Assembly (NCBI GenBank): GCA_013396525.1
Contig: VWYX01000214.1
Location: 1-64,000, forward strand
From: Chaetorhynchus papuensis
Taxonomy: Eukaryota > Chordata > Aves > Passeriformes > Rhipiduridae
Direction: 5' to 3'
Length of the DNA stretch: 64,000 nucleotides
The number at the start of each line of letters is the position of its first letter. The first letter of the stretch is position 1. Under the pieces are notes generated by a model. The model was not told the origin of the DNA and did no database searches. It worked only from the letters and a program-made list of their open reading frames with translations. The position numbers were made by a program, and so were the translations under genes. Below are positions 41,158-50,477 of the stretch, piece after piece.

Positions 41158-42117
41158 TTTATTAATAACATGCACATCATACGTATATTTAAAATACATA
41201 TACATTTTTTCTACTATTCACTTTAGAAAACAATTTCATAAAAACCTTCAATCAGGTCCCGGGTAATTTTTAACATTAAAAAGCCTTTTTTTTTGTATGT
41301 TTGTTTTGATACAGAACCAGTAGGTATTATTCCAATTACTTGGTGTATAATCACCACGTATTTAACATAATGCAGGCTCATGCATTTCAATAGAAATAGG
41401 TGTTCCCTTCTCTGCTTTGTCAATCATGTCAAATATATGATGTACTTGACAACACCTGCCACAGTTGTCGTATGCAGCTGTGATTCTCTCCTGGGAGCAC
41501 TCTACAGGTGGCATTTAAAATCTGGAGACAACTTTTTTACAACTTTCTGAGTTCCTGCGAGAGGCTCCTGGCGCTGCAGGTGGCCCAGAGCCCAGCTAAG
41601 GCAGGAACTAGAAAAACAGAATTTCATGAATGCCGGAGAGGAAAGCAATCTGAATAAAGAAAAGAGGGAATTGGCAAATCCCCTCTGTGCTCATGGCAAA
41701 CTGAGGTCAGGGCTGGGTTTCCCAAGGTCCTGCCAGGTACCAAATCAGATCTGTAGGGAATGCACAGAGACGCCAGCGATAGACGGCTTGCGGATTTACA
41801 GAACATTTACAAAGGCTCATACGAGGATGGGACTTTAAGGCACAATAGTCCATGTACTCAACACATTCACTGGAAAACAGAAGTTCAATTTACAGTGCAA
41901 TAGAGATGTATTCAAGAGCTCAAGCGGCAGCTCGGCAATCGCCGTCACCGACAATGCGGAGATCGAGGGGGATCTGCGGTGGGCGCAGCCCCAGCCCTGC
42001 ACAAGCTCATGCACATGCTGAGCATCAAGCACACGAGGAGCCTCTCGGGCTTCAGCGACAGGGTCTGTGCAAGGAAATCGGGTGATAACCGAAGCATTTA
42101 CAGGATCAGGGCCCTAA

Positions 42118-42245
42118 TGTCACAGAATCGTGGAATCATGGAATGGTTCGAGTTGGAAGAGACCTTAAAGACCATCTGGTTCCAACCTTCCTGCCATGGG
42201 TGGGGACACCTTCACTAGACCAGGCTGCTCAAACTCAGTGTTGGG
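42118..42245 (-). mobile_element. CR1 LINE 3'-tail fragment, antisense
   Basis: ATGTCACAGAATCGTGGAATCATGG, GAGTTGGAAGAGACCTTAAAGACCATCTGG, TCCAACCTTCCTGCCATGGG and CACTAGACCAGGCTGCTC. It inserted into the AT-rich stretch downstream of the SERTAD4-like stop codon. Confidence 0.92.
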
Positions 42246-44533
42246 GTTCTGCACCAGACCCCATCCACACCCAGGCTGTGGCCCCCATGAAGCCACCCTC
42301 CTGCACCCTTCACCAGCATGTCCAGCCGGAAGAGCAGCGCGAAGAAAACTCAACTCATAGAAACGCTAATTACTGCCGAGTGTGCTGCTATTCCCCGGTG
42401 AAAACTAATTGCCCTAAGCCAGTCATTTTCAAAATGATCAGCTCTCCTCACCAAGTCTGTCCTTGTCACCCAGCTCATCTATATTCCCTCTGATGAACAT
42501 TCTATCTCCAAGGCAACTGAGTCAGAGAGAAGCAAGGACTTTCTTTACATCCAGTGCAAACATAGCCCATATGTAGGAGTTCCTAATGCAGTCATAATAG
42601 AACATATATATATATAAATCTATCTCACTGAAAGTTGACCACCTACAGACAGATTCTCACATCAGAAGCCAGAAGAGCTGAACTGTAGCTACAAACCCAA
42701 AAAAAGAAAAATCACCGTATGTAGCTGTATTAAAATGCTGGTACCCAGTAACTTGGCAACTAAATGTTAAAATCAATATAAGTATATAATTCAAAAGGTG
42801 TCAAATTAAGTATTTCAGGAGTCACTTGCAATGTTATTGCACATTTGTACTTCTTTATCACCCCATAAACTATTTTTAAGCACTCAAGTCGAATTTTTCA
42901 GACCCACTTTTCAGCAGCACCAATCACCGGGCAAAGCAGAAGGCAGTAAAAACTGAAGCAGACTTAAAGCATTTAGAATAGTGAACCTTTGACTCAATTC
43001 CATATCAAAAAGTCAACCATAAAAAACCCAATTTGTTCTCTAGAAAGAAATAATCCATTTTAACGGCTCCTGGAGCAAGTGAAAATTAAAAAAAGAGACA
43101 ATGTGTTTTCTCCAAGAAACCAACACATGAGAAAAACATGACTAAATTATCATTCTCTTTCCTAGGTAGCCCAAGGAGTTTTGTGACCTGATGCACAGGT
43201 TTCTCTGTTATATCTGTTCTGTTATCACAATGCCTTATGAGAGAAGCTTTCAATAGGCAAGAAAGAATCTGCCTCTTTCAGCAGGCAAAAAACCTCTTCA
43301 AAGGTGAATCTGACAGGGCCAATGACTTTTTCAGGTGAGGTTAAAGACTTTGATCCTATTGGACTTTTTTCATTTCATTGCAACATTTCTAATTTTAAGT
43401 TAAAAGTTTTGTTTATTCAAGCCAGAACCATCCTATGAATATAAAAGTCAGTCAGCAAGAGAAAAGAAGCATTTTAGCATTTCCTATGCATGCTAGATCA
43501 TTATGAAATCAGATGAAAACAGACAGGAAGAGGAAAAAAAAGCATAAATCAGACCACTTTAGAGTGGAAAATTACATGGTTTGAAAAATCAGAAGACAGG
43601 AGAAATTTTCCTTTACCATTTCCCCAGCCCTGGGGTGGCACGAGGCATTCCCGGTGCCGCAGAGGCCGGACAGCTCCTGGGGAATAATGGCACCTCTCAC
43701 AACAGCAGATGGGCTTCTCTGCCAGCTCTTACTGGTGGTACTGGGGCTGTCCCACAAACCTGATCAGCAGCCTGGGCTCTCCCAGCCCCCTGTTGAGGTG
43801 GGCATGACCCCTTTCCACTGGAGATTTCTCAAACTGGAGATTCCTCAAACCACATCAAAACCATTTCTCAAATCATGCAACTTGATCAGCTGCATGATTT
43901 TGGGCTGGTGCAAGCCCAGGGGCAGCAGGAATCAAACCACACACAGCCAGGAAGCTCTGAGGCTGAACTGCACTGGCTGAGGATTGAAAGACACCCTTTT
44001 CTAAGAGATAAGTAAATATGACTTATCTCAAAGCAAAACCAAAAATCTGAACATTCATCATGGCAAACAACACCTCCCAAACAGCACTGCCCTGTTTTTT
44101 CAGCCTTCCCACAGTATCTGAGATGTTTATATTCACTAGTTTGCAGGTTATCCTTGTTTTGAATTACACTGCTGACATTCTTTTTTTTTATTTATTAAAA
44201 AAAAAAAATCTGGATTTTACTGCATCCTTCTGTCTCCTAAACCTGTACTGACTTCTAACTACTGAGTTAACTTTGTTCTTCACACCTTTTTGCTTTTGCT
44301 TTTCTGCCCTTTCTCCAGCACTAGCACGTGTCTGGGAGCTGTGACAGTACGTGCAACACACACGACCAGGATGCTCTGAGCAGGGTGACAGGAGGAATCT
44401 GACACAAAAAGCACGTTCTTGGCAAGCCACAGTATTTGCTCACACTATATGTAATGCTGCAGAAATAGTGCCAGCCACATCTGCAAGAGCAAAGCCTTTC
44501 AAAATAAAATAAAAAAACCAACCTAGGTTCTTA

Positions 44534-44551
44534 GATATATATATATATATC
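44534..44551 (+). repeat. short (TA)n run
   Basis: AGATATATATATATATCT is a self-complementary AT run. A similar short run lies at about 42603-42616. Confidence 0.85.
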
Positions 44552-45935
44552 TGCCTCCAGCTGAGTGTGTGCTATTATTTACTTTGCTTTAAAGCTTTAA
44601 AGTGGTGATAGCCAGCAAGGCAAAGCCGTTTTCTTTGCTGTAAGCCAACAGACCTGCAGGACTTTGACAGGCTTTGAACCATCTTGTATATTTGTTCAGC
44701 AGTTCTGGGATGCAGGTCCCCTATGGGGGAGCTCTGAGTGTATCACTAACAGCTGATTTACAGGCTCATTAATCATATTCCCCCAGATTATAGTGCAATC
44801 TTTGCTTCTGACCCCATTTCTGGAGCATCTTCTTTCCCCTAATGTTACTCTTTGGTATTTTCATGACATAGCTTTGGCAGCTATGAAACTTTCCACTGGT
44901 AGTCATTCCGTTTGCTGAACATCCCACACATGCCATAGCTTGTGAAATATATATATTTACATATTCTGAAGTTAATTCCCAGATTGAAATTAGACATTTC
45001 ACTTAACCTGAAACATTATTACTAATGCTGAGCAGTTTCATCAGGAGAACCTCTGAGGTCTTACCAGCATCTGTCAGACACATTCATTCTCTACCTATGA
45101 GAGTTGTCATTGATTTGCTGCCTTTTATAGTCCACGTAAAAAGAAATTGCTGTCTATTCCCTAACACCAGTGTGAACCTCGGGCCAAACAGCAAATTAGC
45201 ATGCAAAGAAGTATCAGGGAAACAGCTAGGGGAAGAGGCAAATGAAGTTAAGGGAACACCAATAATGGGCTGAAGAAACAATCTTTCCTGTGAGTCATTC
45301 TGGTTCGTATTAAAATAGCAAAGTAGATACCAGCTAAGAGATAATATAAGTAAAAGGTGAATGCAATTATTTTTAAAAAAATCAACCCACAAACCCTTGC
45401 AAATCTCAGCACAGAGCGTCTGTAAGTAGCAAGCGAGTTCAGTCTCTGAAAATCCTAAGCTAAAGACCGATTCCTTTGGCACTGACTCCTTCATGGTCAA
45501 AGCAATTCTCAAATAAACTTTCTGTCTATACCTCTGCAGCAGATAACTTGTGTTTTACTCCTCACTGTTAGACTACTCCACTGCTTGGGGGGCTCCCCTT
45601 GCACCGGGGACGGCGTAATTTAACTGCAAAAGTGATTTGGAGCATCTCTATCTACACACAGGTGACTTAAGTGCAGCTTTGTTTCTACAAACCGCCTTGC
45701 ACGCAGTCTCTGCAGGTTAGGACCTCCTTACTGCACCTCTCTGTGTGCACAGCAAAGTGCTTCACACCAGGGGTCAGCAGCGGGGGCTGCAGAGCATTAT
45801 CCAAAGCACCTTCCGCTCAGCTCCCGGCGCCTCCGCCTCCGATCTCAAACACATCTGCAATTAGTGCCTCCTCTCAACACCTCAACAAGCAGTCCAAGCA
45901 TTCAGAAACAAACATCAGTGGGTCTAACAGCTACT

Positions 45936-46310
45936 TTAATTCATTTTATAAATAAGCAACTGAGAATTTTGCTCCAGGTGGCTGCCCGTGTAGCCCATCC
46001 CGTAAACGGCGTTCTCTGCAGAGTAAGGCACGATGCGATACGAGTGCAGCTCTTCATAATAGAGCGACTGGGAACAGCACTCCTGCACCATAAACTTCAG
46101 CCGTTTTCGTGCGTCAGAGTAGGCAGTCCTATAGCACGGAGCCTCCTTAAAGTATTCATAGCTCTCCCTCTCTGTCTCTAGGTGAATCTTCCTCAACAGA
46201 TTGTTAATTAATACAGACCTACGGAGATAGGCTTCGGGGTCATCCAGGAAGCGGAGCTTCTGGAGAGATAGTTTTAGGATACAAGTCCGGTCCTCTGGTA
46301 GTATCAGGTG
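45936..46310 (-). CDS. SERTAD4-like protein, exon 3 (SERTA domain, C-terminus, stop)
   Basis: This is the last coding exon of a SERTA-domain gene: 124 codons then TAA at 45936-45938. The SERTA core is residues 11-43 of the exon, running from ILKLSL through FLDDPEAYLRRSVLINNLLRKIH. This is the helical motif shared by SERTAD1-4 and CDCA4, nuclear co-regulators of transcription and the cell cycle (for SERTAD1, E2F/DP and CDK4). The core is closest to SERTAD4, where I recall DDPEVYLRRSVLINNLM. After the domain a Cys/Tyr-rich stretch (ARKRLKFMVQECC, YYEELHSYR) loosely resembles the region after the SERTA domain in SERTAD4. The protein then ends, whereas human SERTAD4 continues for roughly 200 residues. 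The acceptor is TACTCCCCAG at 46320-46311 and the phase is 0. The open frame also extends upstream through the acceptor to an ATG at 46340, so a shorter protein from intron-retained RNA is conceivable. I infer a paralog, not the SERTAD4 ortholog, because the divergence is too large for so conserved a gene. Confidence 0.85.
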   Translation of the reverse strand, partial: HLILPEDRTCILKLSLQKLRFLDDPEAYLRRSVLINNLLRKIHLETERESYEYFKEAPCYRTAYSDARKRLKFMVQECCSQSLYYEELHSYRIVPYSAENAVYGMGYTGSHLEQNSQLLIYKMN

Positions 46311-46392
46311 CTGGGGAGTAAATGGATGGGTCTTTAGCATCAAGGAGTGAAACTGGGGAGAGGGTGGGGTCTGGAGAGAGAGGGATACTCAC
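46311..46392 (-). other. 82-bp mini-intron of the SERTAD4-like gene
   Basis: GTGAGT (46392-46387) to CCCCAG (AG at 46312-46311), phase 0. Splicing here joins YCPK to HLILPEDR and restores an ungapped alignment to the SERTAD4 family. The intron length is not a multiple of three, so retention shifts exon 2 out of the SERTA frame. Two nearer CAG acceptors would give introns of about 22 and 37 bases, too short for vertebrate splicing. Confidence 0.75.
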
Positions 46393-46509
46393 TTTTGGAC
46401 AATACTCATGGTAATCTTGATGTAAATGTTCTTCTTCTGCATATTTTCTCTTAAAGTAAGCTACTTTCGACGTCGTTAATGTCTTTGGTAGGCCCCGATC
46501 AGATCAGCT
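46393..46509 (-). CDS. SERTAD4-like protein, exon 2 (YFKRKY segment), frame interrupted near its 5' edge
   Basis: The exon is 39 codons bounded by a strong acceptor (pyrimidine run then GCGCAG, AG at 46511-46510) and a GTGAGT donor at 46392-46387. In the SERTA frame it encodes RGLPKTLTTSKVAYFKRKY, then an acidic/His/Tyr stretch ending HEYCPK. From memory, human SERTAD4 has RGISNPITTSKITYFKRKY at the same place. From KRKY to the SERTA core the two proteins align without a gap across the intron (41 residues), which supports both splice sites. The oddity is a TGA at codon 2 (46506-46504), inside a tandem TGATC duplication (46506-46497). No ATG follows it in frame within this exon. The N-terminus of the product is therefore undetermined, and the locus may be a broken allele or carry an assembly error here. 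Confidence 0.75.
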
Positions 46510-49500
46510 CTGCGCAAAAGAAGAAGAGAACAAGGTCAGTAAGGCTTGCTGCCAGGGTGGCTATAACATCACAGTCCAGGGTGTGCAGGGGAAGGAGGGG
46601 TCCAGAGGGGGAGCGCAGCCAGGAACAACACTCAGCCTCAGCCTGCAGCCCTCAACCCACTGGAAAAACAGTTGAGAGGCTGGAAAATGTGAGACTGCCT
46701 CTGAAACACCCACCCTGAGGCTTGCCAGCACAGCAAGCCCCTCTCTGGAGTGACCACTACAGCACCAGGCACAGGCAGGGTCTCCTGGTCCTAGGGCTGA
46801 GTGGGGTGTCCTGGCCACAGCCCCACAGAGCAGGCAGGTGATGCCCTGGATGAGAAGGTCAGCATGCACTGCAGGAGGGACCAGGATGGGGCCAGCTGTG
46901 TGCAGGACAGGGGAGCCTGTGCCCCACTGTGGGATGTGTAGGCCGAGGGCTGGGTTTTGATTTCCACATGCCATGCATGGAGCTCCATGAGTTCCCAGGA
47001 AAACCAATGCAGAGTGCATTCACTAGATGGTAGTGTCGTCTTGGAGAAGCAGGAGAGCCCCAGTTCAGTGGGAGGGTGATGGAGTTGGTTTGTTCTCCGG
47101 GTGCCTTCCATCTTTCAGGGCACAGAGGCTCAACATTTGGGGTAAGAGAAGGAATTATTGGGCTTTTGTCCTGTGACAAGAGCCCAGTGGAGGTCTGCTC
47201 CTCCAGAGCAGAGCCCTGCAGAGAACCAGGGCACTCTGGGCACCAGCAGCCAGGCCTGACTGCCTGCTCTGAGCTTGCCCTTCCCCCTGGAAAGGTGACA
47301 TGGTGCTAATTCAACATCTTAATGAAGTCCATAATTGCAGTGGTACTCAGCCTGGTGAGCACTGGGTCCCTGTGAGAGCCAGGACTGAGCTTTGCTTGGC
47401 TATTCACTAGACAATACGAGGAGCCATGTGGATATCTGGGAGGCACCGTCTCCTCCCAAACCCTCCTTTTTATAAGAAATTTCTGTTACTTGCTTTTAAA
47501 TGCACCTTTTAAAAAATTTTAAAAAAACCCAAACCCACACTTTTTTATACTGATGTCTAAAGGCAATTCAGGGAAAGAAAGTACCCAGAGACACTTCATA
47601 GGATAACTCAAAGTCAGGTCTTATGGGAAATATTTTCTTCCCCAAATTGGGATCTCCTTATGGGAGCATTTGAAACTTAGGTTTTCTGAGGAAATAAAGG
47701 ATTTGGTTCTGGACTGCTTCCCTGATACAGTAGAAAAGCCAAAAAATATTGGACAGACAGAACACAGACCTCATGTTGCTGGAAGGATCCTTCCCTGAGG
47801 CATGAGGGGCTCCTCGAGTCTTAGCTGCTGGTGAGAGTGGTAAGATACCCACACAACCATTCCAGGGACTGACAGCATCTCTTCTTCACTGGCAGGAAGG
47901 AGCAATGTGCTCTCCCTTCCTTCTTCTACATCAAAACCCCATAAAAACAGGCTGAAGAGGAAATCCCCTCAATGAGAGGATTTTTGTGGTTTCTCACTGA
48001 ATTTCAAGTCTGTGAGGGTGGAGGTTTCTCATAAAGGGTGATGCAGAGTTGTGCAGAAAACTGACTGGTGGATTAACACCCTGTTTGGAGTCGAGACCCC
48101 TCAGCCCTGCTCTGGGACCCACCACAGCATGGATTTCAGAGAAGAGCAGCATTTCTCCAGGAGAGGGACTACTGCTCTTGCAGTGGGACAACACTGCTGA
48201 GGTTGCCAAGGACCTCTACAGGCTTCTAGTCACCCTGGACCATCCCACACACCAGAGATGCTCCCAGCACCCACCTCAGCTCTCAAGGGCAAGGGCAGGG
48301 CTGTGGTCTTCACCACCTCATTGGCACTGAGTAGCTGCAAACATTGGTTTAAATTCATGCGCAGCAAAGTTCTCTGCTCGCAGGTTTTATTCCAGTGTTT
48401 GAGTTGCACCGGAGCCTGGGCAGCCTGGGTATTTAATTACTCTGATACCATGTTCTCCTAGGTGGAAACCCCACTACTGTGTTATCTGAGCACAACAACA
48501 GATGCATTTATCTCCCAGTGCCATGGGATGGGAGAACATTACAGTTTTCCTCACACTACTCTGAGGAAGACAAAGGTACAGACAGGTGAAGTCACATTCC
48601 CATAGCCAGCCAGGCTGTCAGGGCTGGGAAAGGAGCCAAACCCCGCACACAGGTAGATCCTTCCTCTCAAACCAAGCCTCTAAATGCTAAAACACGCTCC
48701 CTAGTGTTTTTCAGGGAAAAGGCTGGAAGCACAGCCCTATCACTGCCTGTGTACAGTGGAAGCAGAAAATCAGCCTGAGTGCAGGGGCAGCAGCACAGAC
48801 AACCACAGCATGCAGAGCATCTCGGCTCAGTTCTGCAGCTCCACCAGCTCCATGCAAAACTCTCCCTTGCTGCTCCAGGCCACGGGAATTCCTGTCCCTG
48901 TCCTAGAGATGGAAGGTGACAGTGTGAAATTCAGCATCCCCTGAGCACAGAGGGTCCTGGACACATCAGGGAGCCAGGACAAGGGAAGGAGCACTGGCAG
49001 CCTGTGGCTGGGAGGGAAGGAGGGTTTCTGCACATGCCATGGGCTGGGGGCTGGTGCTGGCTGGCAGGAGCAGACGGAAAAATTGTATTTTGCTGAGGGA
49101 CACATATGACCATCCTGGCAGTGGGTTCATTGAGCACCCAACTGGCACCCTCTTTCTGGGGCTGTGTTCAGCACCAGCCTGGGACATACCCTTGGTTGGC
49201 TGTATTTAAATTCCTAGAGACCTTACATCAGCTAAAGCAGCAAAGTTGTCACAACCCCCTCACCCCAACACCCATAACTTTAGGAACAAGGAAGGGAAAC
49301 CACGACCAAGCAAACACCAAGACCACCTCTAGGCTGCAAGTTTGGCTTGAAATGTGTTCCCTGTTTTAAATGAAAATGACTACACTCTAGGAGCAAAGTA
49401 GCCCCAAGCTGCTCAGCACCACACCATCTGTTAGCAAATCCCAGCAGTTCCAAATCTGCAGAGCTTGGAGCACCCACTTCCCCAGCTCAGCAGCTCCCAC

Positions 49501-50214
49501 GGGCTGTCACAGGTGGCTCAGCTCCCCGGGAGGGAAGGAGTGGCTGCCTGCACACCTGCAGGGTGGGAAAGTGAGCTGAAGGCACACAAGCCCATCCCAG
49601 GGCTGCTCAAGAGAAGCTCGGGGTCTTGCTCTTGTGCGTGGTGCAGCTGCCATCCCACCACCACCCATTTCATCACCATCATCTTTTGTGGCTGCTGGAG
49701 GTGCCCACACACCTGTCTGCAGGTTCAGGGGAACGAGAGCATGAACTGTGACCTTGCACTGTGCCCTCAACACCAGCACCGATGCTAAAGCCCTCGCGGG
49801 ACCCCTCTCCATGCAGGAGACTCGCAAGGACCAAGCCTTTCTCTAACACTTATTGGAAGTCAGCACTCGATGGCTCTGTGCGTGCCTGGGAGCTGCTTGG
49901 CTGGGGTTACAGCCATCCAAGGCTGTAGTAATGCCGCAGTGAATCAGACCCTCAGCGTTTTGTTTAAATATAAACATATTGAATCAGTGCTTTTTGTGTA
50001 GAAGGCTATTCTCGCGAGCCAAGTGTTTTGACAGCTCCAGCAAGGTGGTATGAGTCACTGCCTCTGCCTCACTCAAGCTCAGAGACAGATACATCTTAAT
50101 CACATTACTGTTTTTCTCAGCGCTACACCACAAGTCAAGGCACGGGGCCAAATCTCCCCACGGGGACCAACCAGCGCAGGGCTGAGTCCTGAGCCTGAGG
50201 TTTGTCCTTCCAGC

Positions 50215-50420
50215 CTGGGTGAGCGTCGGGAAAGCGCATTCAGCATCCCGGCAGCGCTCAGCCGCAAGCCCTCTGCTGCTCCCCAAGGACTCGGTGCAAT
50301 TTGCACCGGCGGGCGGTGCTGCGGAGCTGGGCAGCCCCAGGGCGGGCGCTGCCGCTCCCGCTGCCCGCCCGGGGCTTGCACCCCGCCGGTGCGAGCCTGC
50401 TCGGAATGCGCAGCGCATCG
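50215..50420. promoter_or_regulatory. CpG-rich patch in intron 1
   Basis: A short block dense in CpG and GGGCGG-like words, including CCGGCGGGCGG and GGGCGGGCGC. It is followed directly by two palindromic sites (50441-50477). It may be an alternative promoter or an intronic enhancer. Several reading frames are open here, which is expected of GC-rich DNA, so I do not call a gene. Confidence 0.4.
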
Positions 50421-50440
50421 GGGCACGGCGGCTGGAGCTG

Positions 50441-50477
50441 CCATTAGCGCTAATGGAAGTTTGGGATATAAATCCCA
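50441..50477. promoter_or_regulatory. paired palindromes with homeodomain cores
   Basis: CCATTAGCGCTAATGG (50441-50456) is a perfect 16-bp palindrome holding two inverted ATTA/TAAT homeodomain cores 4 bp apart. Six bases later TGGGATATAAATCCCA (50462-50477) has 6-bp inverted arms around ATAA. Two dyad-symmetric sites this close, beside a CpG patch, suggest a regulatory element. No specific factor can be named. Confidence 0.4.

Larger units (their letters stand above)
41158..45935 (-). other. possible 3' UTR / downstream flank of the SERTAD4-like gene
   Basis: The sequence beyond the TAA stop is AT-rich down to about 41.15 kb and turns GC-richer below that. Minus-strand AATAAA signals (TTTATT on plus) occur at 44187-44192 and 44191-44196, 43412-43417 and 41158-41163, with none nearer the stop codon that I could find. 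The last coincides with the composition change and could be the distal cleavage signal. A CR1 fragment (42118-42245) interrupts the stretch. A UTR of 1.7-4.8 kb is plausible but unproven. Confidence 0.35.

Noticed and set aside
45084..45512. 142-codon minus-strand frame downstream of the SERTAD4-like stop
   Set aside because: It sits in the presumed 3' UTR and looks like translated AT-rich non-coding DNA.
46340..46340. ATG at 46340 as the normal start of the SERTAD4-like protein
   Set aside because: It lies within the 82-bp intron, which homology shows is spliced out between YCPK and HLIL; kept only as an alternative.
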